A DNA stretch of 64,000 bases from Alopecurus myosuroides (taxonomy: Eukaryota > Streptophyta > Magnoliopsida > Poales > Poaceae), in NCBI GenBank assembly GCA_028641055.1, contig CM054057.1:725806484-725870483 (forward strand), given 5' to 3'. The translations under genes and the position numbers were made by a program. The notes under the pieces were generated by a model. That model had not been told where the DNA came from. It did not search any database and saw only the letters and a program-made list of their open reading frames with translations. Of the stretch, positions 12,901-24,926 are shown piece after piece. The stretch's first letter is position 1, and every line of letters begins with the position of its first letter.

Positions 12901-14404
12901 CAAACACATGTAAATAAAAGCGTGTTTTAATGTGGGGAGGGGGATTCGAACCCCCCACCTCCCTGCTGCGCTCAAGGACCTGAACCAGATGGGCTACTGT
13001 TCGAGTTGGTGACAGAGGGGGGAGTGCAGGGGGTATGTGTTGTGGCTCGCTGCACGTTTTCTGAAAAAAAAATAACTGAATCGATCGAACAGGTACTGCA
13101 CTCGACGGAGGACATGGCCAGCGACGGCTGCCCCTCGCCGGAGGGGCGACGTGGAGGAGGGCTCGCGGGTGCGGCCCTAGGGAGAGGAGGAGGAGGGCGA
13201 GAGGAGGAAGGCGGAAGGGAGGCCTCACCTCGAGCGGTCGGGGAGGGGCGATCAGGTCGCTGCAGGGGCGGACAGCAGGCAGCAGCAGGAGGCGGGCCGG
13301 CCGGAAACCTCGACGGCGGCGCCGCCTCGGGCAGTATCCGGCGATGGAACCTTCACCGAACTTGGAGATGGAAGGGTGCCGATTCCATTCCCGCCGTCAG
13401 CGGCCCGTGGCAGTTGCCCAGCACCCACGCGAGCTCTCCTCTTCTCCGACCATGGAAGGTTCAAAGGAGGAGACATGTGGAGTTTCCAGATACAGAGAAA
13501 AAAAATCGGGAGGGGGAGAAGAGAGGACGGCGGCGCAGGGTAGAGGAGAGGGTAGCTAGGGTTGCTAGGGCAGAGGGGTAGTCTTATGGGGGGGAGAGCA
13601 CTGGTACGGCATGGCATCTGAGGAGGGGAGAAGGGATCGTGTGGTGATGGATGTGTTCGTACAGGGAGGAGGAAGACGACAAGGGTAGGGGGGTACTGGC
13701 CAGGGAAAGTGGGCTTGGGGGGAGGAAAAGAAAAGGATGGGCCATGCCCCTCTCCCTTGTGGTTTTAATTATTTGTTCTTATTTTTTTATTTTTTTTGCA
13801 TAGAACCAAATGGAAGAAAAGGATAGGGTTATGAGTTGCTAAAATTTTTGGGAAAAGTCAGGTGCATTTGTTGGTCCAATATCTACCCTTGACAACTTAA
13901 GTTCTTTGAAAAAATTCAAACTATTTGTTGTTTTGTCAATTGGTTGGAATTTAAATAATTTGCAACTTAATTGATTAATAAAGAAGCAACAAAACTAATA
14001 GGGTGAACCCTATTAATTAAATTAGAACAATGAGTTGATTTGTTTTGGTGATTTTCATAACTTTCCAATTGGGTGTTGTTTATACAATGTATTGAATTTT
14101 GAATGTGATTTTGGAACAATTGATTGATTAAAACCATTAACTTAACAAGTGAGCATTATGGAATAAAATGAAAGCAATTTGGTTGTTTTTATTTGAACTC
14201 TCACTTTGGAAATTGTAACATCACAAGGATGAAACAAAGGGTTTGAAATTTGAGTTGAAATTCAAATAGAAAACAAAGGAAAACAAAGGAAAACAGTTGG
14301 AAAACAAACAAAACAAATGCAATCAACATGATGCCATGATGCAAAACATAAAATAACAGAGAGCAAACATTCTAAAGGCTATTTTTCAGACTTGGGATGT
14401 TACA
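9962..14404 (-). repeat. LTR B of the tandem array (complete, 4443 bp)
   Basis: Complete LTR from TGTCGCACA (plus-strand left end, next to the primer-binding site) to TGTTACA at 14404. It serves as the 5' LTR for internal region 1 and the 3' LTR for internal region 2. Its GC island (about 13110-13750) carries several small indels relative to A and C that change every long frame there, which argues against coding. No gene supported. Confidence 0.88.
12935..13003 (-). other. tRNA-like module with pol III A/B-box motifs (LTR B)
   Basis: Same module as in LTR A: the B-box match GGTTCGAATCC is at 12942-12952 and the A-box-like TAGCCCATCTGG at 12985-12996, on the minus strand. Not a functional tRNA gene by acceptor-stem pairing. 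Confidence 0.4.
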
Positions 14405-14627
14405 AAACGCCCCCCCTTGAAGGAATCGCGCCCCGAGATTCCTACTGAGAAAAGAAAAGGTCCGGAAACTTCTTGGGAAGATCCTCTTGAGCTGTGACAC
14501 GTGAAACACATCGTGCACATTGGATAGACGTCAGGGAATTTGCAAACCACCGGAACATTTTCAAGTAAAGGGAGTGGTTTTGTATCTAGGGTTAGTTGGA
14601 TAGAATTTGATTCATTTGGAGAATAGA

Positions 14628-14954
14628 CTATCTGTAATAAGGGTGGGACAGAGTTATTGACATTAATGCAACACCAAGAATGACATCAATGTCAGAATCA
14701 GCAAACATGAGAGTAACGAAATGTGGCCTCCCATTAGGATTTGGTATCTTGGAGTCAATATTTGAGAACTTGGGGAGTGAATAGTAATTTAGTGGAACCA
14801 CAATTAGATTGTTTGTTGTCGCAAAGATTTTTGACAAAAAGGGATGTGATGCTCCGGTATGAAACAACACTTTAGCTGGAATAGAGTTTAGCAGATGAAC
14901 GGGGAAACTTTGATTAGATGCCGGTAGAAGAACTGAAATTGAAAACAACAACAA
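14628..14954 (-). pseudogene. Retrotransposon aspartic protease relic (second copy)
   Basis: Second copy of the protease remnant, with the same His replacement of the catalytic Asp (LFHTGASHPF). Because both copies share this lesion, it predates the duplication that made the array. It has a small indel in the segment before the DIDVILG motif relative to the first copy. Confidence 0.7.
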
Positions 14955-15407
14955 GATTTCAACGGACGAAAAGGATGTTGAGAAGAACAGGATATCGACA
15001 TCGGGGAAAACGAGAACAAAACTCCTGAGGTACTACGGAAAACCCATCCGGGCTTCTAAAGGATCATTATCTACTGCTTAAGGAATAGAGGATTTGCTTC
15101 CGGGGCTTACACGCCTCCGTTCTCAATCGTGAGTAGGCAACATGATAAATCATGTCACAACCACCTCCATTCCTATGTTCTAGTAGATATAACCATCCTA
15201 GAGAAACCATGATACGTGAAATCCTAACTTGAAAGTTTAGATGAGAAGGGAAAACAACATTGCACTTCCTTACCAGAAAAGGGTGGGTGGGTGGGGAAAG
15301 AAGAAAAAGAACAGAATTCCTACTCTCACGTTTCATTTTTCCTATAGCTACAAAATAGTTTCTAGACTCAACTGCGACCAGTAAAAAGGGATCCTACAGG
15401 CAGACAG

Positions 15408-15419
15408 GCTCTGATACCA
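15408..15419 (-). other. Primer-binding site, initiator tRNA-Met type (second copy)
   Basis: TGGTATCAGAGC on the minus strand, two bases from the end of LTR C at 15422. Confidence 0.85.
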
Positions 15420-15421
15420 TT

Positions 15422-18400
15422 TGTCGCACCCTGATTTCTAGGGGATACTCACTGTACGAACTGGATAGCAGATGCTTGGATTATGGGGCATAACTGCTCC
15501 CACGTCCCAGCTTCCTGGTAGGCCTGCGCTTATGCGCGACAACACAAGCCCTGCTATTCCATCTTCGATGTAAACTATCCACTAGAGATCAAAGGCACTT
15601 CCGTCGACGTACTTCAAACCATACACACATGGTACGTCAACGGCGTTTAACAAGTGATATCACAACAGATCTCTACGACACAAAAGATTGAAATAAGGTG
15701 CAAATAGCTCTCATTAGAGCAGAGATAGCAAATACAATCATTCAGAGGGCACATGCCCCAACAATTCATCATTACATCACAGCGGAAGCATTCAACATGT
15801 CTGAGTACAGACAAGATCCAAATAGGCCTAAGAGGCCGGAAACGAAAGACGGAGCCCATCACGAAGTCTCGGATCCTGCCCGGGTCCGCTATCTACTCGT
15901 CAGCAGTCTCGTCATACTCCACGTAGTAGCCACCATGTAGATCCTCGAAACGTAGGTCTGCGGAAACCACAGCCCCAAAGGGGTTAGTACATAAACGTAC
16001 TGGCAAGCAAGACTCACAGTTTACCAAAGTGTAACCCGTCAACACCAAACACAGATGCCTTGGGTTCAACGGAAGAGAGGGGATATACAAGATGCTGCAC
16101 TGGCTGCGCTAACCAACTACAGGAACATACTACAACTGTCGGCTAACAGAAAGGAGATAAGATCGAGGATTGTAACCAACTGAAAGATAACTTCAAACAA
16201 ACCCATCCTGGATCTCGCCCTTATCAAAAGAAGCGATCCTAGGATAACTCACACAGTTGTATTAAAGGTGAATCAAGTTATTGTGTCAACAACCTATTAC
16301 TAGTCAAGTTATTAATCATTGGGTGTAACATGTTTGATCATTATGTTTAAGTTGTCCTGAGTACTTGTTAGCCAGTACTTTCACCAAGTAATCCATAACC
16401 GCGGAAAACACGGCTTCTCGAGAAGATTATCCCTGCAGTTGCACCAATTTGGCCGTACACGCAAGAATATCCCGCCAGACGGGAATCAAACCCACCAAGC
16501 GAGGTACTCTACACAACTCGACTCTTCTTCGCATCAAGCCCAAAGAACCTTGGGCGCACGGCTAATCGAGCCCAGAAGAAAATGGACCCTCATAGCACTC
16601 TAAGAACGTGTCCCCCTATATGCCGACTACAAAAGTTCCACCCTGGCCTGGGCTCGCAAAAACATGCATGCGGCAAATGGAAAACACAAACTAAATGAGG
16701 CGATTTGGACGAGATGTGAATCGAATCAAATTGAGGGGGGCGCCCATACTCGCTTCCCACATGCGGTTAGTGCGCTCATCATGGATCAGTAGACAAGACC
16801 CTTTTCCTATTAGGGTCGACACTAGCAGGCCTCAAAACCACACAGGGCCTCCTGCCGGTGCCTTATCATCAAATTATTATTTAACAATAACTTTAGCATG
16901 ATTGATTGATTAAACAACGAGCCCCCAGAACATAATAGAGATAGTACAGAAAGTAACGGGTGACAGACTCGAGCAAAACAACCTAAGCATGCTAGTAAGA
17001 CACGGGCAACAAGCAATGGTTATAGGTAGGGAGGTGAGGCAATATCAGGGTTAAGGGATTCATGTGATAGGTTCGTAACAGAAACAACTACTACTAAGGC
17101 TAGCATAAAGAACAACGGAAAGTATCGGTAACCAATGTTGAAAGGAACACAGTGGTTCATGTGAGTGATAACTTGCCTGCAAACCCAGTAGCCTGGTACT
17201 GAGCTAACTCCTTAGAAGGGGTGTCGTAAGTATCGTCGGTCTCAACGTCGTCGTGTATCCGAGAAGAAGCAAACAAGCAATGCAGAAAGATAAACAATCA
17301 ATATCATGGCATAGGTGCACAAACATGGGATGATGCATGTCATGTTAATAGATGCATCAAAATAAACTACTTGACAAGATAACACAATTTAATTGGACCC
17401 ATATGCAATTGGATTGCATATGGAAAAGATCCATTGAAATAAGTGGGAACAAATGATTTACAATTAATTATTATGTGAGAATTGTTAGCATGATGCAGGC
17501 ATGATGATAATAACAAAATAACAACAAATAACAATGATAGTTGCAAGTGAAAAAGGATTGGAACAAGTTTTGGAAATCATTGATTAGGTTTGGAAAGTTT
17601 GGTTACTTAAAACATGTCACACAAGTAATTGTTGTTTTCAACAAGTTAAAGTGTTCAAAACAAATAACAAAGTTTATATTTGAAAAGGTTATGCTTTTAT
17701 GGTTTGAAAACATATTTTATATGTCCCAAAAGAATTTGTTTTGATTAAGTTATGAATTTAGCAATATTAAATGATTAAACAAGGTTTAAATCATTTAACC
17801 AATTTTAATTATTCAAAACATGAAACAAATTTTATATTTGGACAGGTGGTTTAATTTTGCATGGAAAACATATTTCATTTGTGGAAATTGGATTTAAAAT
17901 GAGCAAGTTATTATTTTGGCAATTTTAAATGCAATAAACAAGAAAAAATTGTTTTCAGCAATTTAAATTATTCAAAACGGCAAACAAAATTTATATTTGG
18001 AAAGTACATGAAAAGTTGATTGGAAAACATATTTGGTTTGTGAAATTTGGAATTTTTATGAACAAGTTATGAATTTTGCAAGTTTAAGTGAATTTGACAA
18101 GTTTTCAAATATTGCACCAATTTAAAATATTCAAAACAGTATACAAATTTTATATTTGGATAGAACATTTAATTTGGTATTGAAAACATATCAAAAATGT
18201 TGGATTTGGAGTTAAAATGATTTTATTATGCAATTTACAAAATTGAGGTGCAATCTGCCATTTTTAGGGAACCAGGGACTTGAAAAGTATTTTTTACAGG
18301 GGCTAGAATTGAACAACAGGGATCTATGTGTGATTACTGGAAGTTGCTGTGACCAAACACATGTAAAAATAAAAAGCGTGGTTTTAATGTGGGAGGGGGA

Positions 18401-19876
18401 TTCGAACCCCCCACCTCCCTGCTGCGCTCAAGGACCTGAACCAGATGGGCTACTGTTCGAGTTGGTGACAGAGGGGGGAGTGCAGGGGGTATGTGTTGTG
18501 GCTCGCTGCACGTTTTCTGAAAAAATAAATAACTGAATCGATCGAACAGGTACTGCACTCGACGGAGGACATGGCCAGCGACGGCTGCTGCCCTCGCCGG
18601 AGGGGGCGACGTGGAGGAGGGGCTCGCGGGTGCGGCCCTAGGGAGAGGAGGGAGGAGGGCGAGAGGAGGAAGGCGGAAGGGAGGCCTCACCTCGAGGCGG
18701 TCGGGGAGGGGCGATCAGGTCGCTGCAGGGGCGGACAGCAGGGCAGCAGCAGGAGGCGGGCCGGCCGGAAACCTCGACGGCGGCACCGCCTCGGGCAGTA
18801 TCCGGCGATGGAACCTTCACCGAACTTGGAGATGGAAGGGTGCCGATTCCATTCCCGCCGTCAGCGGCCCGTGGCAGTTGCCCAGCACTCGGCGATGAGC
18901 TCCCTCTTCTCCGGCCATGGAAGGTTCAAAGGAGGGACAAGATGTGGAGTTTTCAGATACAGAGAAAGAAAAATCGGGAGGGGGAGAAGAGAGGACGGCG
19001 GCGCAGGGTAGAGGAGAGGGGTAGCTAGGGTTGCTAGGGTAGAGGGGGTAGTCTTATGGGGGGAGAGCACTGGTACGGCATGGCATCTGAGGAGGGGGAG
19101 AAGGGATCGTGTGGTGATGGATGTGTTCGTACAGGGAGGAGGAAGACGACAAGGGGTAGGGGGGTACTGGGCCAGGGAAAGTGGGCTTGGAGGGAGGAAA
19201 AGAAAAGGATGGGCCATGCCCCTCTCCCTTGTGGTTTTAATTATTTGTTCTTATTTTATTTTTTTTTGCATAGAACTAAATGGAAGAAAAGGATAGGGTT
19301 ATGAGTTGCTAAATTTTTTGGGAAAAGTCAGGTGCATTTGTTGGTCCAATATCTACCCTTGACAACTTAAGTTCTTTGAAAAAAATTCAAACTATTTGCT
19401 GTTTTGTCAATTGGTTGGAATTTAAATAATTTGCAACTTAATTGATTAATAAAGAAGCAACAAAACTAATAGGGTGAACCCTATTAATTAAATTAGAACA
19501 ATTAGTTGATTTGTTTTGGTGATTTTCATAACTTTCCAATTGGGTGTTGTTTATACAATGTATTGAATTTTTGAATGTGATTTTGGAACAATTGATTGAT
19601 TAAAACCATTAACTTAACAAGTGAGCATTATGGAATAAAATGAAAGCAATTTTGTTGTTTTTATTTGAACTCTCACTTTGGAAATAGTAACATCACAAGG
19701 ATGAAACAAAGGGTTTGAAATTTGAGTTGAAATTCAAATAGAAAACAAAGGAAAACAAAGGAAAACAGTTGGAAAACAAACAAAACAAATGCAATCAACA
19801 TGATGCCATGATGCAAAACATAAAATAACAGAGAGCAAACATTCTAAAGGCTATTTTTCAGACTTGGAATGTTACA
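15422..19876 (-). repeat. LTR C of the tandem array (complete, 4455 bp)
   Basis: Complete rightmost LTR, from TGTCGCACC to GTTACA at 19876. In the element's orientation it is the 5'-most LTR. It shares with LTR B, not A, the extra GAAAACAAAG unit near 19745. It abuts a fragment of a related LTR at 19877. Confidence 0.88.
18391..18459 (-). other. tRNA-like module with pol III A/B-box motifs (LTR C)
   Basis: Third copy of the module: B box at 18398-18408 and A-box-like motif at 18441-18452, on the minus strand. Confidence 0.4.
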
Positions 19877-20925
19877 CAGAGCGCGTTCAGTTCCAGGGGT
19901 TAGGTGGGGGAGAGGAAGTCCATGGCGCCGTCGCGGTGGCCGGATTCAGAGGGGTGGCCTCCGGTGAGGGTGACAGGGGAGGTGATCTCGTCGGGGAAGA
20001 AGCGTACGATGGCGGCGGAGAGGGGAGATAGGACCTAGGGCTAGGGTTTTAGGTGCGGGAGCCCTAGGGCATGTTTTATAGGCAGCTGCGGGCTCGGATC
20101 GCCGTCGGAGCGCCGTGGTCGCCGCGGTGGCGCGCTGCGATTGCAGCCGTACCGCTTGACGACGACGAACAGAAGATCCGCACGCATCTCGAAGCGGTAA
20201 GTGGCGTTAGGGTGGGCTGGGCCTGGCGCGCGCGTTAGGTTAGCGGGCTAGGTGTGTTATCTGCTGCGCGCGCGCAAGGTTTTTTTTTTTTTTTTTGCTC
20301 TTTGTTTTTTTTTTGTATCTTTTGCTTTTGGTAGAAAATCATAGGTTTTAGTTTAGGGAAAAATCTGAAAAAATTCAGATAGGCTCCTTAGACCAAATGC
20401 AACCATTTGGCAACTTTCATTTTCGAAAATTTAAACATTTGATTGCTTTTTGAAATTTGAACCAAATTTGAGTGAAATGGTTAATATTAATAAACATTAA
20501 TAAAATCAACCATTTAAATAGGGTAACCCCTATGTAATAAAAGCAAATTGAGTTGGTTTGTTTTGGGTAACAACATAATTACAAAAATGGTTCTGTTTGG
20601 GTGTTTGGATTTGAATTTTAAATTGTGTTTGGAAAATAAATAATTGATTTAAAATGATCATTTTCACAAGTGATCACTAAGGAAAACATGGAACCAAAAT
20701 GGTTGTTATTATTTGTGATTTTTATTCAAAATGTTGTAACAGAGCAAGTATGAAACCAATGTTTGAAAAAGGTTTGAATTTGAGTTGTGAAAACAGTGGA
20801 AAACAATTGCAATAAATAAGAAACAAATGCAAACAACATGGAACAAAATGATGATATGATGCAATACTTAAATAAACATGCAACAAACATTCTAAGTGGA
20901 TGATTTTCATACTTGGGATGTTACA
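19877..20925 (-). mobile_element. Fragment of a related long LTR
   Basis: The right end (about 20750-20925) resembles the ends of LTRs A-C, including the final ACTTGGGATGTTACA, but the sequence is clearly diverged, so it is another subfamily. Its left part is cut at 19877, where LTR C begins. The simplest reading is that the tandem array inserted into this LTR and that its other half lies left of the window. It has a GC-rich portion (19877-20280) followed by a T-run near 20280. No gene supported. Confidence 0.65.
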
Positions 20926-21281
20926 CATTTAGCCCTGGTTAGTGTCCGGAACCGGGGCTAAAGGTCCCTGTCTGTACAAAACCGACCGGCCACACCACTC
21001 CTCAGCCACTCACTCATTCTGCAGGTAGAAGTTTTGAGTGGGTGCATGCTAATTTTTTCCCTCCTATGCATAAAAGGTGTTCGATGAAATGCCCGGGAGC
21101 ACAATGCCACTTCAGCTCGCACAAAACAAACATGATTTAAGTTGTCCGATCCACACTTAATTAAGCTTTCTCCTCGTTATTTCCTCCTCGGTCTAGGTAC
21201 CAACTTTATTCTTTCATATGTCGATGTACAGTGGTTATTTCTCTAAGCACGATGTTCTGTAATGGTTTTCGATAATTATAT

Positions 21282-23346
21282 AATGCAGATGAACATACAA
21301 TGGATGTACGATGACCGACGCTCTCTCGAGTTCATGAAAGGCGTGGCTTATTTTCTCGATGGGGCCCAGGAAAACAAGCGGAATAATTTTATGTGTTGTC
21401 CATGTGTTGTATGTAGGAATCAGAAGGAACGCTCCTCCCATAGAGTCCTCCACAGCCACCTGCTATAGTCTGGTTTCATGTCCGGCGATAATTGTTGGAC
21501 CAAGCACGAACAAAGAGGGAAGACAACAAAGAAAAAGATAATGATGACAATTACCATGATATGTTCCCTAATACGGTACTGGTACTGGAATGGAACATGA
21601 TGATGAAGAAGAAGCAGAAGACCGAGACCTAGATGAGCCCATCGATTATCTTGGCAAAGCCATTACGGATGCAAAGGCAGAATGCGAAATTGAAAAGGTG
21701 AGGGTGGAGTTCGACCAGATGTTAAAGGGTCACAAAACATTGTTGTATCGAAATTGCGAAGATTAGTAGAAAAAAACTTGGTAGCACACTGGAATTGCTG
21801 CAATGGAAGGCAGAGAATAGTGTGAATGACAACGGATTTACAAAGTTACTGCAAATAATGACTAAACATGTTCCAAGACAGAATGAATTCCCGATAGTAC
21901 ATACCAAGTAAAGAAGGTTGTCTGCATACTCTGCCATGGTGAGCAGTACGGGAATTTAGAAGCATACCCGGTATGCACTACATTGCGGTATAAGATCAGA
22001 CAAGTCAACCCTAGCGATGTTGACTGTGAGCGCCCCAGGAAGAGGGTTCCTGCAAAGGTGATGTGGTATGCTCCAATAATACCACGACTGAAACGTCTGT
22101 TCAGAAACAAAAAGAGCATGCCAAGCTGTTGCGATGACACATAAAGACCGTAAGAAAGACGAGATGTTGAGACACCCTGCTGATGGGTCGCAGTGGGGAA
22201 AAATTGAGAGAAAATTCACCCGCTTTGCAGGTGACGCAAGAAACCTATGGTTTGGTCTAAGTACAGATGGCATGAATCCTTTTGGGGAGCAGAGCTGCAG
22301 TCACATCACCTGGCATGTGACTCTATGTATCTATAACCTTCCTTCTTGCTTGTGCATGAAGCGAAAGTTCATTATGATGTCAGTGCTCATTCAAGGCCCA
22401 AACCAACCCAACAATGATATATATGTGTACCTAAATCCATTAGTTGATCAACTTTTACACTTATGGGATGAAGAAGGTGTCTGTGTATTGTATGAGCACA
22501 ACAAGGAGGAATTTGATCTACGAGCATTGCTGTTCATAACCATCAACGATTGGTCTGCTCTTAGTAACATTTCTGGACATACAAACAAGGGATACAACGC
22601 ATGCACACACTTTTTAGATGATACTGAAAGTATATATCATGATAAATGTAAGAAGATTGTGTACATGGGGTCATTTTCTTCCGCGCGAGCATCCCTTAAG
22701 AAAAAAAAGACAAGCATTTCAATCGTGCATCAGATACCCGAGAGACGCCTATCCTCCGACTTGGTGATGATGTATTTGATATTGTGAACGATTTGAAAGT
22801 AATCTTTGGAAAGGGTCCTGACAGACAACTTGTTCCAAATGACGTTGATGAACACACACCCATATGGAAGAAGAAATACATATTTTGTGGTCTAACTTAT
22901 TAGAAAGTTCTAGATGTCCGATGTGCGATCGACGTGATGTATATGATGAAGAATGTTTGCGTGAATCTTTTAGGCTTCTTTGGCTTGTATGGGAAGTAAA
23001 AAGATGCATCTGGAGTACGGCTGGACCAGCAACACACGAAAGGACGAGAAGGCATGAATCCTAAGAGGTTTCAAGGTGGTCTTGTCAGCTAAGATTTTTA
23101 CCAAAGAAGAGAAGAAAATATTTTTTGAAGTACTAAGTAGTATCAAGGTCTCGTCTAGCTTCTCGTCGAATATAAAGGGAATAATAAATGTGGTGGAGAA
23201 AAATTCTAAAACCTAAAGTCTCATGACTGCCATGTGCTGATGATGCAATTGCTTCCGGTTGCGTTGAGGGGGATTCTACCGAAAAATGTTCGACTACCCA
23301 TTGTGAAGCTATGTGCAATACTCAATGCAATTTCTCACAAGGTAAT
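21282..23346 (+). pseudogene. CACTA1 TnpD transposase pseudogene, 5' part
   Basis: This is the first part of a TnpD-type transposase, the catalytic subunit of CACTA elements. The N-terminal transposase-associated domain is visible (MYDDRRSLEF at about 21303; CCPCVVC-type zinc-binding cysteines). Pieces of the Transposase_21 domain follow, with the segment FGLSTDGMNPFGEQ at about 22252-22293. Stops and frameshifts break it throughout, for example just after the associated domain near 21468 and near 22790. The sequence aligns by eye with the better preserved TnpD of CACTA3 (50790-54029). It is cut at 23346 by the Gypsy insertion and continues at 38458. Confidence 0.85.
23342..23346. other. Target-site duplication GTAAT (left)
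   Basis: GTAAT directly precedes the Gypsy LTR start TGTCGTGG and recurs directly after the other LTR at 38458-38462. A 5-bp duplication is the signature of LTR-retrotransposon integrase. Removing the element rejoins the TnpD sequence in register with the CACTA3 copy. Confidence 0.93.
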
Positions 23347-24221
23347 TGTCGTGGTGGTGTCACGGCAGATGCCATGGGATGGCTAAAGATGTGGGGACGA
23401 AGGACGCTGGAGGTGCTCGGGGAGGGATCACGCGACGAATAACCGCGTGAGGTACGAAGTAAACACTGCAAACAACACGATCTACCCAGGTTCAGGGCCC
23501 TCGTGAGGAGGTAAAACCCCTACTCCTGCCTTTCTCTATGTATTCTGGTGTCTCACCGAGTAGCCACAGTACAATGTTCTTGCTACCGAGTAGCCACTCT
23601 CCTTTCCAGGTGATGAACTAGGTCAAGAATTAGGTCACCAAGGGTTCGATCTCAACGTGCCTCTCGCAGGAGGCGGCGGGGCACCTTATATACCTGGTGC
23701 CCAGCCACATATGTCCAAACCTAGACAAGTGTCGACATAGTGTGCACATCGTCCTTCTTCCGGGTTCCCGCTGACAGCTTTGGTTCCTAATCTTGGCTGC
23801 ATCTGGAAAGTCGTTGGGCAAAACAAGGGGACAGACTGGTATCACTGTGCCAAACACAGAGTAGGCCCCCCTTATCCCGCGACGGTCTGCTTCCATGCTG
23901 TCACTGTCAGGCAGGCCGGTCCCAGATGAACAGTAGTTCGAATACTGCCAAGTACGGACCCAGGATACGCGGGATCCTGTGTCAGAACGGCTCCTTTGAC
24001 TTTCTGGCCCGAGTAGGTTCCCGCCAATTTTACTCGGGCCAACTCTTCTACTCGAATGGAGAGAACTTGAATGATTCTTCCTTCTAGTCATCTTGAGGTG
24101 AGACCGAGTAGCAGTCAACCGGGTAGCAAGTACCGGGTAGGCGGCTACTCGACCAAACCTCTCTTCTGACAGTCGCCTTTACCACTTGCCTTTACCCTAC
24201 TCGGGGGTAACCCCCCCGACA
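23347..24221 (-). repeat. 3' LTR of the Tat element
   Basis: 875 bp. On the minus strand it begins TGTCGGGGGGG and ends CACCACGACA. The polypurine-like sequence CTTCGGGGACTGC abuts it on the element's upstream side (24222-24234). A TATA motif (TATATAA on the minus strand, 23686-23692) matches the promoter position in the other LTR. It ends at the GTAAT duplication. Confidence 0.92.
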
Positions 24222-24750
24222 GCAGTCCCCGAAGCTGGTAGAATCTTGCGAACTCGTTCACTAGGCTCTGCCAGCTTAAAACCAACCTTTGCAACACAGC
24301 CCTTGAACCTCAAGATGCCGAGTAAAAGACCTCCGAGTAGCACTCCAGAAAGTACCTCGAGTTTCCTGTCTTCCGAATAGCACCTGCTTTCTACTCTGTA
24401 ACCGAGTAAAAAGACTTAGAGAATTTCTCCTCTTGTGCCCCTGCAGCGCAGAGCACAATCCAGCCTTCCGTGTCGCAACTGGACACGTGCCAAGCATCCG
24501 CGACCCCGACGCCTCGTTGCCCAGGACACGACGTGCCACGCGCCCAGTTTTCACGGAGCGGGCCCACAGGCTCGTCATGTCCCATCAAGCGCAGTAATAT
24601 CCCACGATCTGGTCGTGGGATCAACTGTGGCCGTTACGCGCGCGTTCCGCGCTTGCGTGCGTTTCTATCCGGCCACAGGCCCCACCACACGGGAATCATG
24701 GCCACGATTGATCCCACTACCCCGATGGTAACGGTAGCCTGAGGCGAGGG

Positions 24751-24757
24751 TATAAAT
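24751..24757 (+). promoter_or_regulatory. TATA box for the antisense gene
   Basis: TATAAAT at 24751-24757 sits 170 bp upstream of the antisense gene's ATG (24927), in a C/T-rich leader context. It lies outside the LTR and points away from it, so the antisense gene appears to have its own promoter. Confidence 0.6.
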
Positions 24758-24926
24758 ACCCCCACCGGTAACTTCCTTTTCTCCTCCCTTCGCACTTTTC
24801 CCCTTTCATCTCTCTGTTCTTCTCCGCCGCCGAGCTCTCCGCCGCCGCGCAACCTCTTGCGCCGCCGCGGACTCACCCAATCCACTCACCACACTCTGAT
24901 TCTTCCCATCTTCCCTGCTCGTGACC

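Larger units (their letters stand above)
14405..15421 (-). mobile_element. Internal region 2 of the tandem array
   Basis: A 1017-bp copy of internal region 1, with the same order of primer-binding site (15408-15419), protease relic (14628-14954) and polypurine tract (about 14405-14430). It differs by a few substitutions and small indels. Confidence 0.8.
4741..19876 (-). mobile_element. Tandem LTR-internal-LTR-internal-LTR array (short-bodied Gypsy derivative)
   Basis: Three nearly identical ~4.4 kb LTRs (A 4741-8935, B 9962-14404, C 15422-19876) alternate with two nearly identical ~1.0 kb internal regions (8936-9961, 14405-15421). On the minus strand each LTR starts TGTAACATCC and ends TGTGCGACA or GGTGCGACA. 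Each internal region runs from a TGGTATCAGAGC primer-binding site, through a protease relic, to a polypurine tract. Three LTRs with two bodies is the expected product of unequal recombination between LTRs of one element. The body is too small to encode gag-pol, so the element is non-autonomous. LTR A lacks about 240 bases at its left end, where the plus-strand LTR begins. Confidence 0.88.
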
